This document shows positions 43,786 through 59,632 of a stretch of DNA of 64,000 nucleotides, piece by piece. A program made the translations under genes and the position numbers. Position 1 is the stretch's first letter; each line of letters opens with the position of its first letter. The stretch is from Nematostella vectensis (taxonomy: Eukaryota; Cnidaria; Anthozoa; Actiniaria; Edwardsiidae), in assembly GCF_932526225.1 (NCBI RefSeq), contig NC_064038.1, positions 16,729,075 to 16,793,074 on the forward strand, given 5' to 3'. Under the pieces are notes generated by a model that had not been told where the DNA came from, searched no databases, and saw nothing but the letters and a program-made list of their open reading frames with translations.

Positions 43786-46700
43786 TTGCTATCATACCAG
43801 TATGGGCTTGCTATCATACCAGTATGGGTTTGCTATCATACCAGTATAGGTTTGCTATCATACCAGTATGGATTTACTATCATACCAGTATGGGTTTACT
43901 ATCATACCATTATGGGTTTGCTATCATACCAGTATTGGTTTGCCATCATACCAGTATGGGTTTACTATCATAACAGTAGGGTTTACTATCATACCAGTAG
44001 GGTTTACCATCATAGCAGTATGGGTTTGCTATCATACCAGTATGGGTTTGCTATCATACCAGTATGGGTTTGCTATCATACCAGTATGGGTTTACTATTA
44101 TACCAGTATGGGTTTACTATCATACCAGTATGAGTTTGCTATTATACCAGTATGGGTTTGCCATTATACCAGTATGGGTTTGCCATCATACCAGTATGGA
44201 TTTACTATCATACCATTATGGGTTTGCTATCATACCAGTATGGGTTTACTATCATACCAGTATGGGTTTACTATCATACCAGTATGGGTTTGCTATCATA
44301 CCAGTATGGGTTTGCTATCATACCAGTATGGGCTTGCTATCATACCAGTATGGGTTTACTATCATACCATTATGGGTTTGCTATCATACCAGTATGGGTT
44401 TACTATCATACCATTATGGGTTTGCTATCATACCAGTATGGGTTTGCCATCATACCAGTATGGGTTTGCCGTCATACCAGTATGGGTTTGCTATCATACC
44501 ATTATGGGTTTGCTATCATACCAGTATGGGTTTGCCATCATACCAGTATGGGTTTACTATCATACCAGTAGGGTTTACTATCATACCAGTAGGGTTTACC
44601 ATCATAGCAGTATGGGTTTGCTATCATACCAGTATGGGTTTGCTATCATACCAGTATGGGTTTGCTATCATACCAGTATAGGTTTGCTATCATACCAGTA
44701 TGGGTTTACTATCATACCAGTATGGGTTTACTATCATACCAGTATGGGTTTACCATCATAGCAGTATGGGTTTGCTATCATACCAGTATGGGTTTGCTAT
44801 TATACCAGTATGGGTTTGCTATCATACCAGTATGGGTTTACCATCATAGCAGTATGGGTTTGCTATCATACCAGTATGGGTTTGCTATCCTACCAGTATG
44901 GGTTTGCTATCATACCAGTATGGGTTTGCTATCATACCAGTATGGGTTTGCTATCATACCAGTATGGGTTTACTATCATACAAGTATGGGTTTACTATCA
45001 TACCATTATGGGTTTGCTATCATACCAGTATGGGTTTGCCATCATACCAGTATGGGTTTACTATCATACCAGTAGGGTTTACTATCATACCAGTAGGGTT
45101 TACCATCATAGCAGTATGGGTTTGCTATCATACCAGTATGGGTTTGCTATCATACCAGTATGGGCTTGCTATCATACCAGTATGGGTTTACTATCATACC
45201 ATTATGGGTTTGCTATCATACCAGTATGGGTTTGCCATCATACCAGTATGGGTTTACTATCATACCAGTAGGGTTTACTATCACACCAGTAGGGTTTACC
45301 ATCATAGCAGTATTGTGTTTGCTATCATACCAGTATGGGTTTGCTATCATACCAGTAAGGGTTTGCTATCATACCAGTATGGGTTTGCTATCATACCAGT
45401 ATGGGTTTACTATCATACCAGTATGGGTTTACTATCATACCATTATGGGTTTGCTATCATACCAGTATGGGTTTGCCATCATACCAGTATGGGTTTACTA
45501 TCATACCAGTAGGGTTTACTATCATACCAGTAGGGTTTACCATCATAGCAGTATGGGTTTGCTATCATACCAGTATGGGTTTGCTATCATACCAGTATGG
45601 GTTTGCTATCATACCAGTATGGGTTTACTATTATACCAGTATGGGTTTACTATCATACCAGTATGGGTTTGCTATCATACCAGTATGGGTTTCCTATCAT
45701 ACCAGTATGGGTTTACTATCATACCATTATGGGTTTGCTATCATACCAGTATGGGTTTACTATCATACCAGTATGGGTTTACTATCATACCAGTATGGGT
45801 TTGCTATCATACCAGTATGGGTTTGCTATCATACCAGTATGGGTTTACTATCATACCAGTATGGGTTTACCATCATAGCAGTATGGGTTTGCTATCATAC
45901 CAATATGGGTTTGCTATGATACCAGTATGGGTTTGCTATCATACCAGTATGGGTTTACCATCATAGCAGTATGGGTTTGCTATCATACCAGTATGGGTTT
46001 ACTATCATACCAGTATGAGTTTGCTATCATACCAGTATGGGTTTGCCATGATACCAGTATGGGGTTGCCATCATACCAGTATGGGTTTACTATCATACCA
46101 TTATGGGTTTGCTATCATACCAGTATGGGTTTGCCATCATACCAGTATGGGTTTACTATCATACCAGTAGGGTTTACTATCATACCAGTAGGGTTTACCA
46201 TCATAGCAGTATGGGTTTGCTATCATACCAGTATGGGTTTGCTATCATACCAGTATGGGTTTGCTATCATACCAGTATGGGTTTACTATCATACCATTAT
46301 GGGTTTGCTATCATACCAGTATGGGTTTGCCATCATACCAGTATGGGTTTACTATCATACCAGTAGGGTTTACTATCACACCAGTAGGGTTTACCATCAT
46401 AGCAGTATTGTGTTTGCTATCATACCAGTATGGGTTTGCTATCATACCAGTATGGGTTTGCTATCATACCAGTATGGGTTTGCTATCATACCAGTATGGG
46501 TTTACTATCATACCAGTATGGGTTTACTATCATACCATTATGGGTTTGCTATCATACCAGTATGGGTTTGCCATCATACCAGTATGGGTTTACTATCATA
46601 CCAGTAGGGTTTACTATCATACCAGTAGGGTTTACTATCATAGCAGTATGGGTTTGCTATCATACCAGTATGGGTTTGCCATCATACCAGTATGGGTTTA

Positions 46701-49700
46701 CTATCATACCAGTATGGGTTTACTATCATACCAGTATGGGTTTACTATCATACCAGTATGGGTTTACTATCATACCAGTATGGGTTTGCTATCATACCAG
46801 TAGGGTTTACTATCATACCAGTATGGGTTTGCCATCATACCAGTATGGGTTTGCTATCATACCAGTTTTGTTTTGCCGTCATACCAGTATGGGTTTGCTA
46901 TTATACCAGTATGGGTTTGCCATCATACCAGTATGGGTTTTCCATCATACCAGTATGGGTTTGCTTTCATACCAGTATGGGTTTGCCATCATACCAGTAT
47001 GGGTTCACTATCATACCAGTAGGGTTTACTATCATACCAGTAGGTTTTACCATCATAGCAGTATGGGTTTGCTATCATACCAGTATGGGTTTGCTATCAT
47101 ACCAGTATGGGTTTGCTATCATACCAGTATGGGTTTACTATTATACCAGTATGGGTTTACTATCATACCAGTATAAGTTTGCTATCATACCAGTATGGTT
47201 TGCTATCATACCAGTATGGGTTTACTATCATACCAGTATGGGTTTACTATCATACCATTATGGGTTTGCTATCATACCAGTATGGGTTTGCCATCATACC
47301 AGTATGGGTTTACTATCATACCAGTATGGTTTACTATCATACCAGTAGGGTTTACCATCATAGCAGTATTGTGTTTGCTATCATACCAGTATGGGTTTGC
47401 TATCATACCAGTATGGGTTTGCTATCATACCAGTATGGGTTTACTATCATACCAGTATGGGTTTACTATCATACCATTATGGGTTTGCTATCATATCAGT
47501 ATGGGTTTGCCATCATACCAGTATGGGTTTACTATCATACCAGTAGGGTTTACTATCATACCAGTAGGGTTTACTATCATAGCAGTATGGGTTTGCTATC
47601 ATACCAGTATGGGTTTGCCATCATACCAGTATGGGTTTACTATCATACCAGTATGGGTTTACTATCATACCAGTATGGGTTTACTATCATACCGGTATGG
47701 GTTTACTATCATACCAGTATGGGTTTGCTATCATACCAGTAGGGTTTACTATCATACCAGTATGGGTTTGCCATCATACCAGTATGGGTTTGCTATCATA
47801 CCAGTTTTGTTTTGCCGTCATACCAGTATGGGTTTGCTATTATACCAGTATGGGTTTGCCATCATACCAGTATGGGTTTTCCATCATACCAGTATGGGTT
47901 TGCTTTCATACCAGTATGGGTTTGCCATCATACCAGTATGGGTTTGCCATCATACCAGTATGGGTTTGCCGTCATACCAGTATTGGTTTGCCATCATACC
48001 AGTATGTGTTTGCTATCATACCAGTATGGGTTTACTATCATACCAGTATGGGTTTACTATCATACCAGTATGGGTTTACTATCATACCATTATGGGTTTG
48101 CTATCATACCAGTATGGGTTTGCCATCATACCAGTATGGGTTTACTATCATACCAGTAGGGTTTACTATCATACCAGTAGGGTTTACCATCATAGCAGTA
48201 TTGTGTTTGCTATCATACCAGTATGGGTTTGCTATCATACCAGTATGGGTTTGCTATCATACCAGTATGGGTTTGCTATCATACCAGTATGGGTTTACTA
48301 TCATACCAGTATGGGTTTACTATCATACCATTATATGTTTGCTATCATACCAGTATGGGTTTGCCATCATACCAGTATGGGTTTACTATCATACCAGTAG
48401 GGTTTACTATCATACCAGTAGGGTTTACCATCATAGCAGTATGGTTTTGCTATCATACCAGTATGGGTTTGCTATCATACCAGTATGGGTTTGCTATCAT
48501 ACCAGTATGGGTTTACTATCATACCAGTATGGGTTTACTATCATACCAGTATGAGTTTGCTATCATACCAGTATGGGTTTGCCATTATACCAGTATGGGT
48601 TTGCCATCATACCAGTATGGGTTTGCCATCATACCAGTATTGGTTTGCCATCATACCAGTATGGGTTTGCTATCATACCAGTATGGGTTTAATATCATAC
48701 CAGTATGGGTTTGCCATCATACCAGTATGGGTTTGCCATCATACCAGTATGGGTTTGCCATCATACCAGTAGGGTTTACTATCATACCAGTATGGGTTTG
48801 CCATCATACCAGTATGGGTTTGCTATCATACCAGTATGGGTTTGCCATCATACCAGTATGGGTTTGCCATCATACCAGTATGGGTTTGCTGTCATAGCAG
48901 TATGGGTTTGCCATCATACCAGTATGGGTTTGCTATCATACCATTATGGGTTTACTATCATACCAGTAGGGTTTGCTATCATACCAGTATGGGCTTACTA
49001 TCATACCAGTATGGGCTTACTATCATACCAGTATGGGTTTGCCATCATACCAGTAGGGTTTACTATCATACCAGTATGGGTTTGCCATCATACCAGTAGG
49101 GTTTACTATCATACCAGTATGGGTTTGCTATCATACCAGTATGGGTTTGCTATCATACCAGTATGGGTTTACTATCATACCAGTATGGGTTTGCTATCAT
49201 ACCCGTATAGGTTTGCTATCATACCAGTAGGGTTTACTATCATACCAATAGGGTTTACTATCATACCAGTAGGGTTTACTATCATACCAGTAGGGTTTAC
49301 TATCATACCAGTAGGGTTTACTATCATACCAGTATGGGTTTGCCATCATACCAGTATGGGTTTACATACCAGTATGGGTTTACTATCATACCAGTATGGA
49401 ATATGCTATCATACCAGTATGAGTTTGCTATCATACCAGTATGGGTTTGCCATTATACCAGTATGGGTTTGCCATCATACCAGTATGGGTTTACTATCAT
49501 ACCATTATGGGTTTGCTATCATACCAGTATGGGTTTACTATCATACCAGTATGGGTTTACTATCATACCAGTATGGGTTTGCTATCATACCAGTATGGGT
49601 TTGCTATCATACCAGTATGGGTTTGCTATCATACCAGTATGGGTTTACTATCATACCATTATGGGTTTGCTATCATACCAGTATGGGTTTACTATCATAC

Positions 49701-52700
49701 CATTATGGGTTTGCTATCATACCAGTATGGGTTTGCCATCATACCAGTATGGGTTTACTATCATACCAGTATGGGTTTGCCATCATACCAGTATGGGCTT
49801 ACTATCATACCAGTTTGGGTTTGCTATCATACCAGTATGGGTTTGCTATCATACCAGTATGGGTTTGCCATCATACCAGTATTGGTTTGCCATCATACCA
49901 GTATGGGTTTGCTATCATACCAGTATGGGTTTAATATCATACCAGTATGGGTTTGCCATCATACCAGTATGGGTTTGCCATCATACCAGTATGGGTTTGC
50001 CATCATACCAGTAGGGTTTACTATCATACCAGTATGGGTTTGCTATCATACCAGTATGGGTTTGCTATCATACCAGTATGGGCTTACTATCATACCAGTA
50101 TGGGTTTGCTATCATACCAGTATGGGTTTACTATCATACCATTATGGGTTTGCTATCATACCAGTATGGGTTTGCTATCCTACCAGTATGGGTTTGCTAT
50201 CATACCAGTATGGGTTTGCTATCATACCAGTATGGGTTTGCTATCATACCAGTATGGGTTTACTATCATACAAGTATGGGTTTACTATCATACCATTATG
50301 GGTTTGCTATCATACCAGTATGGGTTTGCCATCATACCAGTATGGGTTTACTATCATACCAGTAGGGTTTACTATCATACCAGTAGGGTTTACCATCATA
50401 GCAGTATGGGTTTGCTATCATACCAGTATGGGTTTGCTATCATACCAGTATGGGCTTGCTATCATACCAGTATGGGTTTACTATCATACCATTATGGGTT
50501 TGCTATCATACCAGTATGGGTTTGCCATCATACCAGTATGGGTTTACTATCATACCAGTAGGGTTTACTATCACACCAGTAGGGTTTACCATCATAGCAG
50601 TATTGTGTTTGCTATCATACCAGTATGGGTTTGCTATCATACCAGTAAGGGTTTGCTATCATACCAGTATGGGTTTGCCATCATACCAGTATGGGTTTAC
50701 TATCATACCAGTATGGGTTTACTATCATACCATTATGGGTTTGCCATCATACCAGTATGGGTTTGCCGTCATACCAGTATTGGTTTGCCATCATACCAGT
50801 ATGGGTTTGCTATCATACCAGTATGGGTTTACTATCATACCAGTATGGGTTTACTATCATACCAGTATGGGTTTACTATCATACCATTATGGGTTTGCTA
50901 TCATACCAGTATGGGTTTGCCATCATACCAGTATGGGTTTACTATCATACCAGTAGGGTTTACTATCATACCAGTAGGGTTTACCATCATAGCAGTATTG
51001 TGTTTGCTATCATACCAGTATGGGCTTGCTATCATACCAGTATGGGTTTGCTATCATACCAGTATAGGTTTGCTATCATACCAGTATGGGTTTACTATCA
51101 TACCAGTATGGGTTTACTATCATACCATTATGGGTTTGCTATTATACCAGTATTGGTTTGCCATCATACCAGTATGGGTTTACTATCATAACAGTAGGGT
51201 TTACTATCATACCAGTAGGGTTTACCATCATAGCAGTATGGGTTTGCTATCATACCAGTATGGGTTTGCTATCATACCAGTATGGGTTTGCTATCATACC
51301 AGTATGGGTTTACTATTATACCAGTATGGGTTTACTATCATACCAGTATGAGTTTGCTATTATACCAGTATGGGTTTGCCATTATACCAGTATGGGTTTG
51401 CCATCATACCAGTATGGATTTACTATCATACCATTATGGGTTTGCTATCATACCAGTATGGGTTTACTATCATACCAGTATGGGTTTACTATCATACCAG
51501 TATGGGTTTGCTATCATACCAGTATGGGTTTGCTATCATACCAGTATGGGCTTGCTATCATACCAGTATGGGTTTACTATCATACCATTATGGGTTTGCT
51601 ATCATACCAGTATGGGTTTACTATCATACCATTATGGGTTTGCTATCATACCAGTATGGGTTTGCCATCATACCAGTATGGGTTTGCCGTCATACCAGTA
51701 TGGGTTTGCTATCATACCATTATGGGTTTGCTATCATACCAGTATGGGTTTGCCATCATACCAGTATGGGTTTACTATCATACCAGTAGGGTTTACTATC
51801 ATACCAGTAGGGTTTACCATCATAGCAGTATGGGTTTGCTATCATACCAGTATGGGTTTGCTATCATACCAGTATGGGTTTGCTATCATACCAGTATAGG
51901 TTTGCTATCATACCAGTATGGGTTTACTATCATACCAGTATGGGTTTACTATCATACCAGTATGGGTTTACCATCATAGCAGTATGGGTTTGCTATCATA
52001 CCAGTATGGGTTTGCTATTATACCAGTATGGGTTTGCTATCATACCAGTATGGGTTTACCATCATAGCAGTATGGGTTTGCTATCATACCAGTATGGGTT
52101 TGCTATCCTACCAGTATGGGTTTGCTATCATACCAGTATGGGTTTGCTATCATACCAGTATGGGTTTGCTATCATACCAGTATGGGTTTACTATCATACA
52201 AGTATGGGTTTACTATCATACCATTATGGGTTTGCTATCATACCAGTATGGGTTTGCCATCATACCAGTATGGGTTTACTATCATACCAGTAGGGTTTAC
52301 TATCATACCAGTAGGGTTTACCATCATAGCAGTATGGGTTTGCTATCATACCAGTATGGGTTTGCTATCATACCAGTATGGGCTTGCTATCATACCAGTA
52401 TGGGTTTACTATCATACCATTATGGGTTTGCTATCATACCAGTATGGGTTTGCCATCATACCAGTATGGGTTTACTATCATACCAGTAGGGTTTACTATC
52501 ACACCAGTAGGGTTTACCATCATAGCAGTATTGTGTTTGCTATCATACCAGTATGGGTTTGCTATCATACCAGTAAGGGTTTGCTATCATACCAGTATGG
52601 GTTTGCTATCATACCAGTATGGGTTTACTATCATACCAGTATGGGTTTACTATCATACCATTATGGGTTTGCTATCATACCAGTATGGGTTTGCCATCAT

Positions 52701-55111
52701 ACCAGTATGGGTTTACTATCATACCAGTAGGGTTTACTATCATACCAGTAGGGTTTACCATCATAGCAGTATGGGTTTGCTATCATACCAGTATGGGTTT
52801 GCTATCATACCAGTATGGGTTTGCTATCATACCAGTATGGGTTTACTATTATACCAGTATGGGTTTACTATCATACCAGTATGGGTTTGCTATCATACCA
52901 GTATGGGTTTCCTATCATACCAGTATGGGTTTACTATCATACCATTATGGGTTTGCTATCATACCAGTATGGGTTTACTATCATACCAGTATGGGTTTAC
53001 TATCATACCAGTATGGGTTTGCTATCATACCAGTATGGGTTTGCTATCATACCAGTATGGGTTTACTATCATACCAGTATGGGTTTACCATCATAGCAGT
53101 ATGGGTTTGCTATCATACCAATATGGGTTTGCTATGATACCAGTATGGGTTTGCTATCATACCAGTATGGGTTTACCATCATAGCAGTATGGGTTTGCTA
53201 TCATACCAGTATGGGTTTACTATCATACCAGTATGAGTTTGCTATTATACCAGTATGGGTTTGCCATGATACCAGTATGGGTTTGCCATCATACCAGTAT
53301 GGGTTTACTATCATACCATTATGGGTTTGCTATCATACCAGTATGGGTTTGCCATCATACCAGTATGGGTTTACTATCATACCAGTAGGGTTTACTATCA
53401 TACCAGTAGGGTTTACCATCATAGCAGTATGGGTTTGCTATCATACCAGTATGGGTTTGCTATCATACCAGTATGGGTTTGCTATCATACCAGTATGGGT
53501 TTACTATCATACCATTACGGGTTTGCTATCATACCAGTATGGGTTTGCCATCATACCAGTATGGGTTTACTATCATACCAGTAGGGTTTACTATCACACC
53601 AGTAGGGTTTACCATCATAGCAGTATTGTGTTTGCTATCATACCAGTATGGGTTTGCTATCATACCAGTATGGGTTTGCTATCATACCAGTATGGGTTTG
53701 CTATCATACCAGTATGGGTTTACTATCATACCAGTATGGGTTTACTATCATACCATTATGGGTTTGCTATCATACCAGTATGGGTTTGCCATCATACCAG
53801 TATGGGTTTACTATCATACCAGTAGGGTTTACTATCATACCAGTAGGGTTTACTATCATAGCAGTATGGGTTTGCTATCATACCAGTATGGGTTTGCCAT
53901 CATACCAGTATGGGTTTACTATCATACCAGTATGGGTTTACTATTATACCAGTATGGGTTTACTATCATACCAGTATGGGTTTACTATCATACCAGTATG
54001 GGTTTGCTATCATACCAGTAGGGTTTACTATCATACCAGTATGGGTTTGCCATCATACCAGTATGGGTTTGCTATCATACCAGTTTTGTTTTGCCGTCAT
54101 ACCAGTATGGGTTTGCTATTATACCAGTATGGGTTTGCCATCATACCAGTATGGGTTTTCCATCATACCAGTATGGGTTTGCTTTCATACCAGTATGGGT
54201 TTGCCATCATACCAGTATGGGTTCACTATCATACCAGTAGGGTTTACTATCATACCAGTAGGTTTTACCATCATAGCAGTATGGGTTTGCTATCATACCA
54301 GTATGGGTTTGCTATCATACCAGTATGGGTTTGCTATCATACCAGTATGGGTTTACTATTATACCAGTATGGGTTTACTATCATACCAGTATAAGTTTGC
54401 TATCATACCAGTATGGTTTGCTATCATACCAGTATGGGTTTACTATCATACCAGTATGGGTTTACTATCATACCATTATGGGTTTGCTATCATACCAGTA
54501 TGGGTTTGCCATCATACCAGTATGGGTTTACTATCATACCAGTATGGTTTACTATCATACCAGTAGGGTTTACCATCATAGCAGTATTGTGTTTGCTATC
54601 ATACCAGTATGGGTTTGCTATCATACCAGTATGGGTTTGCTATCATACCAGTATGGGTTTACTATCATACCAGTATGGGTTTACTATCATACCATTATGG
54701 GTTTGCTATCATATCAGTATGGGTTTGCCATCATACCAGTATGGGTTTACTATCATACCAGTAGGGTTTACTATCATACCAGTAGGGTTTACTATCATAG
54801 CAGTATGGGTTTGCTATCATACCAGTATGGGTTTGCCATCATACCAGTATGGGTTTACTATCATACCAGTATGGGTTTACTATCATACCAGTATGGGTTT
54901 ACTATCATACCAGTATGGGTTTACTATCATACCAGTATGGGTTTGCTATCATACCAGTAGGGTTTACTATCATACCAGTATGGGTTTGCCATCATACCAG
55001 TATGGGTTTGCTATCATACCAGTTTTGTTTTGCCGTCATACCAGTATGGGTTTGCTATTATACCAGTATGGGTTTGCCATCATACCAGTATGGGTTTTCC
55101 ATCATACCAGT
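43786..55111 (+). repeat. Long-range super-repeat, 20,161-bp offset, copy 2
   Basis: Copy of 23625-34950. Both copies end at the same recombination-like junction after the GGGTTTTCC unit, but they continue differently to the right. The shared left side therefore predates the differing right-hand joins. Confidence 0.88.
49223..49327 (+). repeat. Run of five 21-bp units, second copy
   Basis: Same signature as 29062-29166, shifted by 20,161 bp, followed by the 18-bp unit at 49350-49367 and a GGAATATG unit. Confidence 0.9.
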
Positions 55112-58100
55112 ATGGGTTTGCTATCATACCAGTATGGGTTTGCTATCATACCAGTATGGGTTTACTATCATACAAGTATGGGTTTACTATCATACCATTA
55201 TGGGTTTGCTATCATACCAGTATGGGTTTGCCATCATACCAGTATGGGTTTACTATCATACCAGTAGGGTTTACTATCATACCAGTAGGGTTTACCATCA
55301 TAGCAGTATGGGTTTGCTATCATACCAGTATGGGTTTGCTATCATACCAGTATGGGCTTGCTATCATACCAGTATGGGTTTACTATCATACCATTATGGG
55401 TTTGCTATCATACCAGTATGGGTTTGCCATCATACCAGTATGGGTTTACTATCATACCAGTAGGGTTTACTATCACACCAGTAGGGTTTACCATCATAGC
55501 AGTATTGTGTTTGCTATCATACCAGTATGGGTTTGCTATCATACCAGTAAGGGTTTGCTATCATACCAGTATGGGTTTGCTATCATACCAGTATGGGTTT
55601 ACTATCATACCAGTATGGGTTTACTATCATACCATTATGGGTTTGCTATCATACCAGTATGGGTTTGCCATCATACCAGTATGGGTTTACTATCATACCA
55701 GTAGGGTTTACTATCATACCAGTAGGGTTTACCATCATAGCAGTATGGGTTTGCTATCATACCAGTATGGGTTTGCTATCATACCAGTATGGGTTTGCTA
55801 TCATACCAGTATGGGTTTACTATTATACCAGTATGGGTTTACTATCATACCAGTATGGGTTTGCTATCATACCAGTATGGGTTTCCTATCATACCAGTAT
55901 GGGTTTACTATCATACCATTATGGGTTTGCTATCATACCAGTATGGGTTTACTATCATACCAGTATGGGTTTACTATCATACCAGTATGGGTTTGCTATC
56001 ATACCAGTATGGGTTTGCTATCATACCAGTATGGGTTTACTATCATACCAGTATGGGTTTACCATCATAGCAGTATGGGTTTGCTATCATACCAATATGG
56101 GTTTGCTATGATACCAGTATGGGTTTGCTATCATACCAGTATGGGTTTACCATCATAGCAGTATGGGTTTGCTATCATACCAGTATGGGTTTACTATCAT
56201 ACCAGTACGAGTTTGCTATCATACCAGTATGGGTTTGCCATGATACCAGTATGGGTTTGCCATCATACCAGTATGGGTTTACTATCATACCATTATGGGT
56301 TTGCTATCATACCAGTATGGGTTTGCCATCATACCAGTATGGGTTTACTATCATACCAGTAGGGTTTACTATCATACCAGTAGGGTTTACCATCATAGCA
56401 GTATGGGTTTGCTATCATACCAGTATGGGTTTGCTATCATACCAGTATGGGTTTGCTATCATACCAGTATGGGTTTACTATCATACCATTACGGGTTTGC
56501 TATCATACCAGTATGGGTTTGCCATCATACAAGTATGGGTTTACTATCATACCAGTAGGGTTTACTATCACACCAGTAGGGTTTACCATCATAGCAGTAT
56601 TGTGTTTGCTATCATACCAGTATGGGTTTGCTATCATACCAGTATGGGTTTGCTATCATACCAGTATGGGTTTGCTATCATACCAGTATGGGTTTACTAT
56701 CATACCAGTATGGGTTAACTATCATACCATTATGGGTTTGCTATCATACCAGTATGGGTTTGCCATCATACCAGTATGGGTTTACTATCATACCAGTAGG
56801 GTTTACTATCATACCAGTAGGGTTTACTATCATAGCAGTATGGGTTTGCTATCATACCAGTATGGGTTTGCCATCATACCAGTATGGGTTTACTATCATA
56901 CCAGTATGGGTTTACTATCATACCAGTATGGGTTTACTATCATACCAGTATGGGTTTACTATCATACCAGTATGGGTTTGCTATCATACCAGTAGGGTTT
57001 ACTATCATACCAGTATGGGTTTGCCATCATACCAGTATGGGTTTGCTATCATACCAGTTTTGTTTTGCCGTCATACCAGTATGGGTTTGCTATTATACCA
57101 GTATGGGTTTGCCATCATACCAGTATGGGTTTTCCATCATACCAGTATGGGTTTGCTTTCATACCAGTATGGGTTTGCCATCATACCAGTAGGGTTTACT
57201 ATCATACCAGTAGGGTTTACTATCATACCAGTAGGTTTTACCATCATAGCAGTATGGGTTTGCTATCATACCAGTATGGGTTTGCTATCATACCAGTATG
57301 GGTTTGCTATCATACCAGTATGGGTTTACTATTATACCAGTATGGGTTTACTATCATACCAGTATAAGTTTGCTATCATACCAGTATGGTTTGCTATCAT
57401 ACCAGTATGGGTTTACTATCATACCAGTATGGGTTTACTATCATACCATTATGGGTTTGCTATCATACCAGTATGGGTTTGCCATCATACCAGTATGGGT
57501 TTACTATCATACCAGTATGGTTTACTATCATACCAGTAGGGTTTACCATCATAGCAGTATTGTGTTTGCTATCATACCAGTATGGGTTTGCTATCATACC
57601 AGTATGGGTTTGCTATCATACCAGTATGGGTTTACTATCATACCAGTATGGGTTTACTATCATACCATTATGGGTTTGCTATCATATCAGTATGGGTTTG
57701 CCATCATACCAGTATGGGTTTACTATCATACCAGTAGGGTTTACTATCATACCAGTAGGGTTTACTATCATAGCAGTATGGGTTTGCTATCATACCAGTA
57801 TGGGTTTGCCATCATACCAGTATGGGTTTACTATCATACCAGTATGGGTTTACTATCATACCAGTATGGGTTTACTATCATACCAGTATGGGTTTACTAT
57901 CATACCAGTATGGGTTTGCTATCATACCAGTAGGGTTTACTATCATACCAGTATGGGTTTGCCATCATACCAGTATGGGTTTGCTATCATACCAGTTTTG
58001 TTTTGCCGTCATACCAGTATGGGTTTGCTATTATACCAGTATGGGTTTGCCATCATACCAGTATGGGTTTTCCATCATACCAGTATGGGTTTGCTTTCAT

Positions 58101-59413
58101 ACCAGTATGGGTTTGCCATCATACCAGTATGGGTTTGCCATCATACCAGTATGGGTTTGCCGTCATACCAGTATTGGTTTGCCATCATACCAGTATGTGT
58201 TTGCTATCATACCAGTATGGGTTTACTATCATACCAGTATGGGTTTACTATCATACCAGTATGGGTTTACTATCATACCATTATGGGTTTGCTATCATAC
58301 CAGTATGGGTTTGCCATCATACCAGTATGGGTTTACTATCATACCAGTAGGGTTTACTATCATACCAGTAGGGTTTACCATCATAGCAGTATTGTGTTTG
58401 CTATCATACCAGTATGGGTTTGCTATCATACCAGTATGGGTTTGCTATCATACCAGTATGGGTTTGCTATCATACCAGTATGGGTTTACTATCATACCAG
58501 TATGGGTTTACTATCATACCATTATATGATTGCTATCATACCAGTATGGGTTTGCCATCATACCAGTATGGGTTTACTATCATACCAGTAGGGTTTACTA
58601 TCATACCAGTAGGGTTTACCATCATAGCAGTATGGTTTTGCTATCATACCAGTATGGGTTTGCTATCATACCAGTATGGGTTTGCTATCATACCAGTATG
58701 GGTTTACTATCATACCAGTATGGGTTTACTATCATACCAGTATGAGTTTGCTATCATACCAGTATGGGTTTGCCATTATACCAGTATGGGTTTGCCATCA
58801 TACCAGTATGGGTTTGCCATCATACCAGTATTGGTTTGCCATCATACCAGTATGGGTTTGCTATCATACCAGTATGGGTTTAATATCATACCAGTATGGG
58901 TTTGCCATCATACCAGTATGGGTTTGCCATCATACCAGTATGGGTTTGCCATCATACCAGTAGGGTTTACTATCATACCAGTATGGGTTTGCCATCATAC
59001 CAGTATGGGTTTGCTATCATACCAGTATGGGTTTGCCATCATACCAGTATGGGTTTGCCATCATACCAGTATGGGTTTGCTGTCATAGCAGTATGGGTTT
59101 GCCATCATACCAGTATGGGTTTGCTATCATACCATTATGGGTTTACTATCATACCAGTAGGGTTTGCTATCATACCAGTATGGGCTTACTATCATACCAG
59201 TATGGGCTTACTATCATACCAGTATGGGTTTGCCATCATACCAGTAGGGTTTACTATCATACCAGTATGGGTTTGCCATCATACCAGTAGGGTTTACTAT
59301 CATACCAGTATGGGTTTGCTATCATACCAGTATGGGTTTGCTATCATACCAGTATGGGTTTACTATCATACCAGTATGGGTTTGCTATCATACCCGTATA
59401 GGTTTGCTATCAT

Positions 59414-59518
59414 ACCAGTAGGGTTTACTATCATACCAATAGGGTTTACTATCATACCAGTAGGGTTTACTATCATACCAGTAGGGTTTACTATCATACC
59501 AGTAGGGTTTACTATCAT
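59414..59518 (+). repeat. Run of five 21-bp units, third copy at the array edge
   Basis: Same signature again, followed by the 18-bp unit at 59541-59558 and GGAATATG. The 18-bp plus GGAATATG part recurs a fourth time at 60021-60075, inside the edge zone. The internal copies may therefore derive from edge sequence, or the reverse. Confidence 0.9.
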
Positions 59519-59632
59519 ACCAGTATGGGTTTGCCATCATACCAGTATGGGTTTACATACCAGTATGGGTTTACTATCATACCAGTATGGAATATGCTAT
59601 CATACCAGTATGGGTTTACTATCATACCAGTA

